Of a stretch of DNA of 52,202 nt, positions 21,877 to 33,787 are shown piece by piece. Numbering within the stretch: position 1 is the first letter of the stretch; every line of letters starts with the position of its first letter. The notes below the pieces were generated by a model that worked only from the letters and a program-made list of their open reading frames with translations, did no database searches and was not told where the DNA came from. Where the stretch lies: assembly GCA_036897485.1 (NCBI GenBank), contig JAYMTF010000115.1, positions 1 through 52,202 of the forward strand, in the 5' to 3' direction. The DNA comes from Pelargonium nanum. Lineage: Eukaryota > Streptophyta > Magnoliopsida > Geraniales > Geraniaceae. The translations under genes and the position numbers were made by a program.

Positions 21877-23480
21877 ATGGAGCTCTCCATGATATTGAGG
21901 AGAGCTAGCCTCACTCTTTTAACTATCTGTATCCTACTACCATTTTTTAGCACAATCTCTGCAGAAAAGGACACTTCTTCCTTGGCAGCAATGGTGAAGA
22001 GATATGAAGATTGGATACAACGATACGGACGCCAATACAAGGACAATCAGGAATGGGAGTTCCGGTTTGCCATTTATGAAGCTAATGTGAACTACATTGA
22101 CTTCATGAATTCTCTAAACCTCACCTTCACTCTCAGTGACAATGAGTTTGCGGACATGACGAATGAGGAGTTCACGTTGAGGCACATGGGCATCAATTTT
22201 ACGGAACATACGGGTACACCTCAAAGCTACGACAACCTCAAACATGAAGCCGATGATGAACCGTTGGATTTGCCGGAGAGTGTCGATTGGGTCAAGAAGG
22301 GTGCTACAACTCATGTCAAGACTCAAGGCAAATGTGGTATGGATTTTAAAATTTCAACTAGGTGTCCCCTTACACAATGTTATAAAAAAATTGAATTGAA
22401 AGATAAAATTGGTCTGTGACAGAATCAACAATTGGCCAATTGGTTAGATCGGTCACATCACTGGTCGATATCAAAATATTGATCAACGGTAAAATAAATT
22501 GAACCATTGGTCCAAACACCAAATTGATTCACCAATCATGTCCTGATTAAGTCAATTGAACCAGTCATTCCAATATGATTTCACAACCGTGCTCGACTAT
22601 ACATCAGGGTTCAGTGTAGAGTTGGCATATCACGTTTCGTGTCCGGTTGAAAAGTCCTAATCCGACCCTGACCTGCAAGAGGTGCGGGATCATGTGGGTT
22701 GTGGGTGCAGGTCGGGTTGGGTTTTGGATGTAAAATGGGTTTCCCCAACCCACAATTTCCTCATGCCAAACCCGGCCCAGATCGGACCCGAAACTGCAAA
22801 ACTGTGGTCTGGGTTTAAAGTGCCCATGGGTTTCTGTCCAAATTACCAGCTGTAGTTCAGTGCATCATATTTGTGTACTTGCAGGAAGCTGTTGGGCATT
22901 CTCTGCAGTAGCAGCTGTGGAAGGCCTCAACTATATCAAAACAGGGAACCTGGTGTCTTTGTCAGAACAGCAGCTTGTAGATTGTGATGTTAACGATGGG
23001 AACAAAGGTTGCGATGGTGGGTTGATGAGCCAAGCATTTGACTTCATTGAAAGCAATGGCGGGCTCGTGGCTGAGAAAGATTATCCTTACACAGGAAAAG
23101 ATGGTAAATGTGATGAAAGAAGAACCAAAAATCCAGTGGTGAAAGTCACAGGTTACAAGAGCGTACAACCACTTAATGAGGATCGCTTACAAGCTGCAGT
23201 AGCAAAGCAACCTGTCTCCGCTGCAATGGATGCCCGAGGTTTAGCATTTCAGTTTTATACATCAGGTGTCTTCAGCATATTTTGTGGTTTAAACCTCGGT
23301 CATGGAGTAACAATAGTTGGTTATGGAGAAGAAGATGATGGTCAACAGTACTGGCTTGTTAAAAATTCATGGGGTGAACGTTGGGGTGAATCTGGCTATG
23401 CAAAGCTGTCACGGGGTGACCCGTATAACTTGGCAGGAACTTGTGGGATTGCTATGAAGTGCAGTTACCCTACTATGTGA
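21877..23480 (+). CDS. Papain-like cysteine protease (C1A, SAG12-type)
   Basis: Two exons: 21877-22336 and 22885-23480 (1056 nt, 351 residues). The start is ATG 21877; the frame is open a few codons further but only from GTG. The preproprotein has a signal peptide (about 1-29), an I29 inhibitor propeptide with an ERFNIN-like helix ([16 protein letters not shown]) and the [11 protein letters not shown] block, then the mature enzyme starting near [12 protein letters not shown]. Oxyanion Gln150, catalytic Cys156 (in CGSCWAF, formed across the splice), His293 (LGHGV, where most relatives have LNHGV) and Asn314 (KNSWG) are all present, with the GCDGG motif. It is predicted to be a secreted or vacuolar endopeptidase. 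No KDEL retrieval signal is present. It appears intact and active. Confidence 0.93.
22337..22884 (+). other. Protease intron with repeat-like insertion
   Basis: The 548-nt intron includes AATTGGTTAGATC-type sequence near 22435-22560 and a GGGTTGGG / CCCAACCC-rich part near 22660-22810 that can fold back on itself. Both look like remnants of small transposable elements, but no target duplication was found. Confidence 0.35.
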
Positions 23481-24098
23481 CAATCCTAACCAATAAGAAT
23501 ACTACAAGAAGATCCTTATGCCGCAAACACAAAAGAATTGGCTATCATAATGAAATATATGTTTCCAGTGCAACAATATCCTGTAATCGCTATATACAAT
23601 CATCTTGCTTAACTCATTATCATGTTCTTATAAAGCAATGTATACATTATGCAGTAGGAAGGAACTATAAGCAAATTCATCTTTCAATTTGATCATCAAT
23701 ATTGATACTCAAAACAATAGCCTCCTAGGATTTCAAGTGAGTCAAAGCTTGTGTTACCTTTACAGTGTCTAACTGCATCTGATGGCTGTTTTGTACACTA
23801 GCTGGTTCTTCCCGACAACCAAAGCAACTTTTACTGGTTGCAAAACAATGCATCAACTTCTGTATCATGTGAGATTCTATCATGCTCAAACTAATCTCCA
23901 TAGGTTCCCTACAAGAAGAGTAATTGAAACATTATTACAATGTAATCAACCACCAAACCAATGTAGGATTTAAGAAAACACATTAAACATGATCCAGTGA
24001 CTCCAATTTATGCAGAACAAATAAATGAGATGCAGAAGAAGTATGGAGTGTATTACTGACTACTGAGTACATAATAGTGACCAAAATGGTGGATTCTT
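23481..24098. other. Convergent intergenic / 3' UTR region
   Basis: Lies between the protease stop and the stop of the minus-strand LDLa protein gene. No coding pattern is seen; it should contain both 3' untranslated regions. Confidence 0.4.
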
Positions 24099-26049
24099 TC
24101 AACGGTTACGTCTTCTTTTGGATCTGCCTCGGCGCTGAAATATCCAGAGAACCACTAGAAAGATAACCAATACCACCTGTAGAATTATCACTATCTTCAA
24201 CCCTGAAATAGCACACTTCAAATTACATTCTGAAAACATTTTTTATCGCACAAAAACAATCATAAACAAAAAAAGAAAACCACCTTTAAGCTTCTGGATT
24301 AAGTCCTCGAAGTTAGCTTTCTTGCCTTCTTTTTGATCAATGGAGCCCAGATTACTGGTAGTAGACATATGATTATCAGTCTTGTACTCAACATTCCCAC
24401 CCATTACACAAGTGTTAGGACACCTTATCTGACCATCATACTCATCACTTCCATCACAGCAATCTATAAAATATTGAATTGACAATTAGAATGAGAAAGA
24501 ACAAACTTAAATTATGATTATCCTACAGAAATAGTCCTTTTATGTTAAAATGAAATGTATAATATAGACAAATAGTGCCAGAAAACATAACCGAGCTAGG
24601 TTAACTCCCAAGTCCAATAGGGCAATGTGTTAGGTGGGCCAAAATCAATAATGAAGCAGCAAGCACTGCTAGTAGTGAATATTTTCAGAAGATCGGTATC
24701 ACCCATCAATATTTTGATTTCCAGAACTTACTTGGTAGTTCTCTTGGACAGTACAGAATGCTAGATGTGGTCCTAGACTCCTAGTTGCTACTAGCTAACA
24801 TGACTGTTCAGCAACAGACTAAACTGGTCTCTCAAGCCCAACTTGCCATCCCATTTATGCAAGTAACCAAATCAGTGCACTAACAGAGCATTTAAAGATA
24901 AGACCAAACAAGGCCATTCGCCAATATGATGCTAGAAAACCAAAAACATCCCGAATACAGGTTCCTAAGCTGTGTATTATACTGTAAAGAACTAACTAAA
25001 GAAATCTTTACTATCTGGAGGAAAGAGAAACAATGTTACCACCAATACTTACCACAAAAACGATCATTAACTCGAGAAGAGAAAACAAACTGTGGTCTAT
25101 TTCCTACATTTTTACAGTAGAATTTTCCTGCTTGGCAGGCTGAAGTTCCTACATACACCGGAAAGAAAACTGAATGAGTAACTCATAAAAACCAAGGACA
25201 TTTTGTGTATTGTTTTCTACACACAATAAAACGAGCACATGATTCCACATCTACATTTATGTACTAACTACATGTAGACAAGTAAATCAGCACAACTTCA
25301 TGAGAATTTTGCAGTAGATAAGACCAGGTAAGTAATCTCATTCATTAATTCATCAAATATTTTAAAATTCACAATAATTCACCTCTGACTCAACATAGAT
25401 ACTATAACATTCTTTACAACAATGAACCTTCACCTAGTAATTGACCCATCAACAATTAAAACTACTTCAATTGAGTTAAATTCAGTATCTTTAAAACAAA
25501 TTAAATGGGTTGGCTATGACATTTTGTTTCAAACAGATATTGACTGAAATTAAGACCTAAGCTATAAATAAACTGAACTTTTGAAACTTCTTGCAATGAG
25601 AAATCGTGAGAGAAATTTGGGCAATACCGGGCTCATCAGTTCCGTCGAGACAGTCGCAGAAATTGTCATTGAGACGGTCTCTGGAGAAGGAATTTGATCC
25701 GTCCTTGCACTTGATCACCTCGGAAGCATAGTACTTCTCATCTGCATCCACAGAAACATCTTCAGTTCAGTACACCAAATTTGACACAAAACCAACCATT
25801 AACAGGACAATTGGAGAAATGGGTCTGCTCCGATAGCTCAATTGAAGAACTGGGTATGCCCGGAAATCCGTGGAAACCAACTCGACATGATTCAGGTGAC
25901 ATATATAAATGTGCGAAGAAAGAGATTCAAAAAGGAATACCGAGTGGGTGAACACCGAGGAGTTGAGAAATGTAGAGAGGATAAGCGACCCTGGAGAAGA
26001 CGATGAGGAAGCAAGCAATAGAGAAGAGACAAAGGAAGCTGGTCGCCAT
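24099..26049 (-). CDS. Glucosidase II beta-like protein with LDLa modules and C-terminal membrane anchor
   Basis: Five exons on the minus strand: 26049-25941, 25741-25628, 25139-25053, 24463-24284, 24202-24099 (594 nt, 197 residues); all introns share the same phase, after the first base of a codon. ATG 26049 opens a signal peptide ([19 protein letters not shown]). GVHPLDEKYY follows, as in glucosidase II beta / PRKCSH N-termini. Two cysteine-rich LDLa-type modules come next, ending in [11 protein letters not shown] and [16 protein letters not shown] blocks (here [11 protein letters not shown]), whose acidic residues bind calcium in relatives. The last exon adds a hydrophobic membrane segment ([18 protein letters not shown]) and a basic tail [11 protein letters not shown]. 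The mannose-receptor-homology part of true glucosidase II beta is absent. It is probably an ER or secretory-pathway membrane protein; function not established. Confidence 0.85.
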
Positions 26050-26149
26050 AGCCCGGCGCTGGGAGAGTTTGGAGTGGACTTGACCCAGAGTCTATACTCT
26101 ATATACAAAAATAAAAATAGAACATTTATTCAGCAATTGCATTTATAAT

Positions 26150-26240
26150 ACATGCCTAGCGGTTAAAACACTTTGAATTATTTTTGATGTCCCGTGTTCG
26201 ATCTTTAATGGTGACAGTTAGCTGTTTAGAAGAATAAAAA
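26150..26240 (+). mobile_element. Candidate tRNA-derived SINE remnant
   Basis: CCTAGCGGTTAAAACAC followed about 35 nt later by CGTGTTCGATCTTT resembles the A and B promoter boxes of a tRNA-derived SINE. No clear target duplication or tail is seen, so it is old or truncated. Confidence 0.4.
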
Positions 26241-26384
26241 GGTTATATAAAAGTTGTCATTTCGATTGATTGGACTAAATATATGTTTTTTAATTATTAA
26301 TTGAATTTAAAAAATAAGGGCTTCGGAAAATTGAAGCTACAAATAATCGGTCTTATACTGTTGTATGCGTCGAAACCTCAAAAT

Positions 26385-26790
26385 ATGTTTTGTTATCGTG
26401 GAATATCAGAGGTTGTTGGCACTACATAAGAGGCATTGTCTTCAGTCCCTCGTCAGTTCGTTTTGTCTAGTTTGATCTTTCATCCTAGAATCCAATTGCA
26501 GAATTTCTCGGCTTTCGAATGTCGCACTATTTGGTTTTCTCCGGGTATTCAATCATGCTTTTACGCTCGATTTCTGATCATGCCAAGCTCGAACTCTGGA
26601 CGCAGCTTCATTCCAATTATTCCCTTTGGTTGAGTATGGGGGTTGTTTCATTATCTTCTCCGTCATTTGATTCTTGGTATTCCTATCCAGCTAGTTAGAT
26701 TGATTTTATTTTTCCTTCAGATTTTTTTTGTACTTTTATTCGCCCTTTCGGACTCTTAATAAAAGTACCGATCGCTTATAAAATATATAT
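26385..26790 (+). mobile_element. Internally deleted LINE remnant
   Basis: At 26393 one frame reads LSWNIRGCW, the usual opening of the LINE apurinic-type endonuclease. About 350 bp later comes a 3' end with TACTTTTATTCGCCC and AATAAAAGTACCGATCGC. The body of the reverse transcriptase is missing, so the copy is dead. The same 3' end occurs inverted near 29900. Confidence 0.6.
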
Positions 26791-27349
26791 ATATATAATG
26801 CATAAGATTATTTGGATCATAAATAAAAATGTCGGATATGTATTCTCTTCAATAATTTTGTATTCATTCAAGAAATGTTACAAAGTTACAAATCAACCAA
26901 TTGCTATCCAACCCCTGTAATTAGGGAATCAACAACAATTGTTTCTCTATCGGAAGCTGCTAGTTTGTTGCACCCAACCATCATCAATCTCAAGAACAAC
27001 CATATATACATATATATGAAATATACATATATATGTTTCTTGCTAGCTAGTTTGATCCTCCTCCATAGCTCAGTGCCTCAGTTTCTTCTCTGCCTCTGCG
27101 CATCTCTGTATAGTTTACATACTTTTCAATCCTCGATCCGAACCAAAACCTAAATTAAATTGTACTAAATAACAACAATCCTAAAACATCTTTGTATGTT
27201 TATTATATAGTTCTAGTTGCTTATATTTATTATTTAGACCGAACCTCCTCTTTCCCATATTGAAGCATGAGAAAATATAAATTGTGCTCTCTCTATAAAT
27301 TCTCTGATAGCTTCGATTGTACAATAAAAAACGAGGAGGATAAAAGTAT
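26791..27349. other. AT-rich DNA with short palindromes
   Basis: Holds TA-rich repeats (26790-26806) and paired CATATATATG blocks near 27007-27040, then the 3' UTR of the LBD gene. No gene is seen. Confidence 0.4.
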
Positions 27350-28877
27350 TTACTGTCCATCTTCCCATAAGTTATTGTCCGTTGTCTTGCCATTCATGTT
27401 GCTGTTGTATTGACCTTCAAGAAAATGGAAACAACAATGATATTAATTTAAATCATTGATTATAATGATAATAAACTCACATATTTCAAGTTTTTATTAC
27501 TTTTTTTTAGAGTATTCCGAGTTCTCTAGATAGTAGAATAGATACAATTATTATTATTTTTTTTGAAAGGAGAATAGATACAATTTTAATTTGCTATGCT
27601 TCATAAATGTATAAAATAATACTTCTTTATTTTAGGTAAACTCAAAGCACACATTTGTGCCAACATTGCCAACCAGAACTAAACAAACATAAAACACATG
27701 GAAAAAAAAGGGGAACATTTATTGTTTAACTTTTAAGAGGCAAAGATTGCATATTTTCTTGGTCTTAATAAGGATTTTAGATGTTAGTTATACGGTAAAA
27801 ATGACGGTGAGTCGGCTTTTTAAAAATTAGTTATCTAATTCACACACCAGAAACGACTAGTTTTGAAAAAGTGATAGAGAAGAATATCAAAACTCGGAAG
27901 AATTTTAAATAAATAAAAAATTAGTCTACCCTTTTATATGAAAAAAATACCCAAATCAACATGGTTTTGATATTTTTGCAGTCACTTATTCGATTTGATT
28001 TATCTAATTTTAAATAAGTCGTCTCACCTCCATTTTGAAGTTAAAAATGAGAGATTTGGGTGAAAACTATTACAATCCATTCACCAAGATATCAAGTAAA
28101 TACTTCTACCATAGAAATGTTAATTAATACGGTACAAACATCAAATTCGGAATAATATTTACCTGCAAGATAGTACTGATGATTATTGTTATACCCATTG
28201 CCATGATGTGCCTGTCCCGGGACAGCGACCGGGGCCATCTCCATCTTGTCTGACATCGGAACCTTGGTCGGATAACCATAAATTCGATTCGACTCCATCA
28301 TCGAACCCCCATTCATATTATCATTGATAATATCCATATAATTGTTACCATTATTTGGTATGTTCCCAATACTATTCATGATGCCAGAATATCCCCCACC
28401 AATAGGTCCAATATTGTTGTTATTGTTATTGCTAGCCCCAAGTCCCTTGCTAGCCCCATTCCACCCAATAGACCCACCAGGTCCTGATTTTAGGACCATC
28501 CCTCCAACTGTAGGACCTCCAGTGCCCTGAGAAGCTGCTAGCTGCTGCATAAAAGTTTGGTTCTTGTAGTATTTTAGCTCCTCATAGATCCTCTTGTACT
28601 CACCATAGGGCCCGAGCACCGGATCTTTTATCCGGCACGTGGCCTCCCAGACTAGCGAATCGGCTGCTTTTTTCCGGTCATCTTCTCTAGGGATGCTCTT
28701 GAGCAACTTGGAGACATTGCTCACACCAAAGAGCTTGTGCACAGCTTGGAACTCTTGTGTCCGGTCCGCCGGAAACAAAGGAGCCAAGACACAATCCTCA
28801 GCACATTTTTTCCTTTGGTGCTTGCAAGATGCGCAAGCTTGGTGCGCACCCAATGCCCCATTGGCCTCTCTTTGCAT
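27350..28877 (-). CDS. LOB-domain (LBD) transcription factor, class I
   Basis: Two exons on the minus strand: main exon 28877-28163 and a short last exon 27414-27350 (780 nt, 259 residues). The split codon G|GT joins LAG to QYNSNMNGK, and the protein ends NNLWEDGQ. The LOB domain has the C-x2-C-x6-C-x3-C zinc motif at Cys15, 18, 25 and 29, the GAS-like block (FQAVHKLFGVSNVSKLL), and DPVLGPYGEYKRI near the end of the domain. The tail is Asn/Gly-rich. LBD proteins are plant-specific DNA-binding regulators; the sequence resembles LBD22-type members, with low certainty. An acceptor (TTTTTCTAG) ends two bases before ATG 28877, so a leader intron is likely, or a short upstream exon adds a few residues. 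Confidence 0.88.
27535..27585 (-). mobile_element. Micro-retroposon scar (CCTTTC plus poly-A) with 15-bp duplication
   Basis: AGAATAGATACAATT occurs at 27535-27549 and again at 27571-27585. Between them lie 21 nt which on the minus strand read CCTTTC, then eight A, then an AT-rich tail. This looks like a retroposon insertion truncated to a few bases. Confidence 0.55.
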
Positions 28878-29894
28878 CCCTAGAAAAAGATCACACACAC
28901 ACCTTTAAATTACAAGCACAAAATAATAAATTACATGCAACACAAAAACTAAGTAACAAGAACAAAATGTTTATAATATTTGGATTGGAGGGACAGAATA
29001 AAAGGAATCAAAATCAAAGTGATTATACAAACCTTTTTATATATAAAGTGTTTTGATTAGTGAATAGAATGAAAAGGGTATGTTGTGGTGGGTAGATAGA
29101 TAAATATTTAGACAAAAACCCTAAAATGTAGAGGATGGGTATTGTCTATGGAGGCATGAAAAGATGGTCTAGATAAAAAAAATTGGATCTTGTCAATGGT
29201 TGGAATAGGGTTTAGGTAGATCACATGAAGAAGAGGATTATAAAGGAGGAGGAAGAAGAAATCAATTAATAATTTAACCATATATACAACTTTGTATTAG
29301 TTAAGACTCTTAAATTTTTTAAGGGAACTAAATCCGGGTATAAGGAAACACAATTTAGAGCTTTTTATTGGTAAGTCTTTTATTATCATATTTGTATTTT
29401 ATTTGGGACTCTTTGTGTAGAAAAAGAACTAAATACAAATTGAAATTGCATGTATGAGTTCATTTTAGTGTTCACAATTGCACTAGTGAGTATAGAAATT
29501 TTTTCTTACACCCTCACAAGATTTAATGTGATTTTATCTTCCACCGGTCATGTCAAATGTATGTGATCATTGATATTTTTAGAAATGACATATTACCGAC
29601 TTTGGAACACTTTGTTCATGTATTGTTCGGTATATGAAAATTACATATACCCAGTACATTCACAAGTAAATTACTCGTATCCCGGTACATTCACTAGTAC
29701 GCAAATGGTTCATGTAAATTACATATACACTGTGTATTAAAAAATGTATATAAGTAAACCAATAAATGATTGTAGGTAAGTGTTTATTAGTACATTTGTT
29801 TCCTATTTTCTCTTTTTTATAGAGTTTTTTTGTATCGGGACATGTAAAATTCCACCGAACATTCTCGATACAACCACCGATAATTGATAATTGT

Positions 29895-30055
29895 TTTTTT
29901 TATAAGCGATCGGTACTTTTATTAATAAATCCGAGAAGAGCGAATGAAAGTACAAGAAACCAAATAGAAAAATAAAATCAACCCAACTCGTTACACCATA
30001 AATCAAAAGAAAGGGAAATCGAACCAGGAGCACCCATGCTCAAAAGAAAAGAAAA
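29895..30055 (-). mobile_element. 5'-truncated LINE tail, inverted copy
   Basis: The minus strand reads TTGTACTTTCATTCGCTC...TTAATAAAAGTACCGATCGC then an A run, matching the LINE 3' end at 26725-26782 apart from substitutions. Only the tail is present, as expected for 5'-truncated retrotransposition. Confidence 0.6.
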
Positions 30056-30511
30056 ACTGAAACTATTAATTCTTATATCTAGTTTTACACATAACTCACT
30101 TGCCCTAAAGTTACATAGACCAATACTCTATCAACTAATAGGTTTATGGAGTTTGATTAAATATAAATTTTCCTAATCTCTATTAGAGACATTCACTTAT
30201 AGTTCATTGTGAACTTAAACTTTTTTCATATAAATTTCTCTAGTTATTTCTTATTTTAAAATTATGAATTCATCAAGTAATGTGTCCATAGAAGTATATG
30301 TAGTTGCTGAAGCAATTTTTTATTATTTATGTATCGGCTTCAGTTGATGTTCAAATATTTTCCTGTTACTTTTTTAAAAGATTTGAAGTTTATCGTAAAA
30401 ATATTACAGAATAAAAGTTTAAAGTATATATTTGATTGGAAACTTGGTAGAAAGAATCAATTGACCAGTCTCTTACTAAGATAACCAATATTTGTACCAA
30501 GGTTTTGGCCG

Positions 30512-30555
30512 AAGTACGAGACATCTTTTTTTTTGAAGGTAAGTACGAGACATCT
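30512..30555 (-). mobile_element. Micro-retroposon scar (ACCTTC plus A8) with 15-bp duplication
   Basis: AAGTACGAGACATCT at 30512-30526 is repeated exactly at 30541-30555. The 14-nt spacer reads ACCTTCAAAAAAAA on the minus strand. This is the pattern of an extremely truncated poly(A) retroposon. Confidence 0.6.
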
Positions 30556-31071
30556 AAATGTTCTTTTTTAAAAGTAACCCACAATATTAATTATAAATCA
30601 AATATTTAAATATAAAATTCCGCAAAGAGTTTATAGTCTACATAATTTTTTAAGTCTGACACAAAACACGACAACCTATTCAAAACATAAATCATCGTCC
30701 ACAAATCTACAGATATTTTTATTTATTTTTCTTTTCATGTCTTTATTTAAAAATCTAATTTTGGATGGTAAGAGCAATGTGGCAGAGACTGCTTATTCAT
30801 CTAGAAAATCCATAACTACAGTTCAGAAAATCAATTAGTTTTTGCAAGTTTGGGCCACAACATCTCATCATCCTTCTCGCAACCTTCTTTTGGGCTTATT
30901 GGGAGCAATTGATGATACATAATTGTTTGGGCTCAGCAGCCATATTCTACATACATTGGACCTATACGGCCCACAATTTATCTGACCTGACTCGTGTTCT
31001 ATACAACTCGGTCCATGACAAACAGCACTGCTACAAAATAATTGTAGGAGAAAAAAACTCTCAGCAATGAA

Positions 31072-31420
31072 TTATTGGCTGAGACTCTCAGCCAATAAAT
31101 CATGGCCAATTAGGTGATGTCAATTTTTTAAATAAGCGACGGGACAGCAGACCCACAAATGACTGTGTTTCTCACCCTCTAGTGGGGGCGTCACCCAAGT
31201 TAGTTGTTAGCTTTTCCCTTAAACCCATAAATCCCACTCCATACCGTTGGTAAGGAGGCTCGAACCTGAGACTTCAAAGGAAATCCAAAGCGCATCAACC
31301 GTTTGGCCCAACATGCCTTGGTAGGTGATGTCATTTACACCCATACTCGTCCTAATAAATTTTTGAGGATCCATTTTGTTTGTCTCTTGGTTGAGAGTCT
31401 CAGTCAATTTGTATTGGCTG
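31072..31420. repeat. Palindromic element hosting a SINE
   Basis: TTATTGGCTGAG / CTCAGCCAATAA form perfect 12-bp arms around ACT at 31072-31098. A related near-palindrome (GGTTGAGAGTCTCAGTC) lies near 31393-31410, with another TTGGCTGAGA just beyond at 31413. This looks like a small foldback or MITE-type element split by the SINE insertion between its halves. Confidence 0.45.
31111..31333 (-). mobile_element. Near-complete tRNA-derived SINE with 12-bp target duplication
   Basis: TAGGTGATGTCA at 31111-31122 and 31322-31333 flanks about 199 bp. On the minus strand the insert begins near a tRNA-like A box (GGCCAAACGGTTGATG), then a B box (GGTTCGAGCC, plus positions 31257-31266), and ends in an A-rich tail (plus 31123-31132). 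The promoter boxes, tail and target duplication together make this a convincing SINE. It is noncoding and would rely on LINE enzymes to move. Confidence 0.7.
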
Positions 31421-32432
31421 AGATTCCTGATACTTATAAATGTAGCAAATATTGTCGGAATTGTGTAGCAATGTTTTGGTCGACGAAGCTCTGTGCCTAC
31501 TACAAACCCCCACCTCATAGGGTGGCTTCTTAAAAAAAAACATCAATTACCAATAGATAGACTTGGAATTGTTTGGTACCAAAGCTAGCTTTTGTAAAAG
31601 AAACAAAGTGTAGTGCCATTGGGTCCTCAGCAAACTAACCCCATATCAGCCTTGAACAACCCATATCCACTCACTTTCTATTTCTCCACCAATTACGGTG
31701 ACATCCACACACACAAAACACACATACAGAGATTTTGATTTCACCTTTCAGCTGGAACTTGTTGACCCATAAAATGCATGCTATCTCCATTCAACCTCAT
31801 TCCAAACCTTCCGCTCTTAAATATATCTGACAATGCAGACCACGGGTTTAAACAAGTTAGACTAAAAAAATGCACGTGTTTTTGTCGGCTTACTTTTTAG
31901 TAGTCCTAGCATAACTCACACCGTTTATGACCCGAGGCCCGAAATGACACAAGTGGAACAATTTCTCATTTTCTAATTCTACCTTACTAATTAAACAATC
32001 TCTAACTATTGTTGAGCTAAACTTTTCATAGCATCCATCATAATGATTTGTCCACTTAAGCAATGAGATTTTTCTATAAGAACACTCATTACTCAACCTC
32101 TCTCCCTTGTTCAACACTTAACCAACTAACTCCAACACCAAACACTCTCTTTGGTTAGAGTCTTTACCTCTTGAATTCCCCTTAAAGAAACAGAAAAAGA
32201 AGAAGCCATGTTGGCAATCATAGTAAAGGTAAAACAATAAAGAAAGAAAGAGAAACAAAAGTAGACCACAACCTGCAGCAATGAGTGCTTCTTGCTGGCT
32301 CACCATATTAAATTGCCTCTCTTCCCCTCCATTTCTATTCAAAATTCAAACACATCTCCCCACAAAACACACCTACTTTACATCCATGAAAACATAGAAG
32401 AATTGAGGCTTTTGCTGCAGAAGAAGAAGAAG
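31421..32432. other. Promoter and leader region of the ROP gene
   Basis: No separate gene is supported. CTGCAG acceptor-like sites near 32275 and 32415 suggest that the ROP leader may contain an intron. The minus-strand open stretch 32342-32118 is most likely chance. Confidence 0.4.

Positions 32433-33787
<1,355 letters not shown>

Larger units (their letters stand above)
28880..31071. other. Intergenic region with retroposon debris
   Basis: Starts with the LBD leader and promoter; the rest is AT-rich. Apart from the LINE tail and micro-insertion listed separately I see no gene. Confidence 0.4.

Noticed and set aside
32118..32342. Minus-strand hydrophobic frame ([13 protein letters not shown] start) upstream of the ROP gene
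   Set aside because: It overlaps the ROP leader, its Phe-rich run comes from A-rich leader sequence, and no supporting promoter or second exon is seen.
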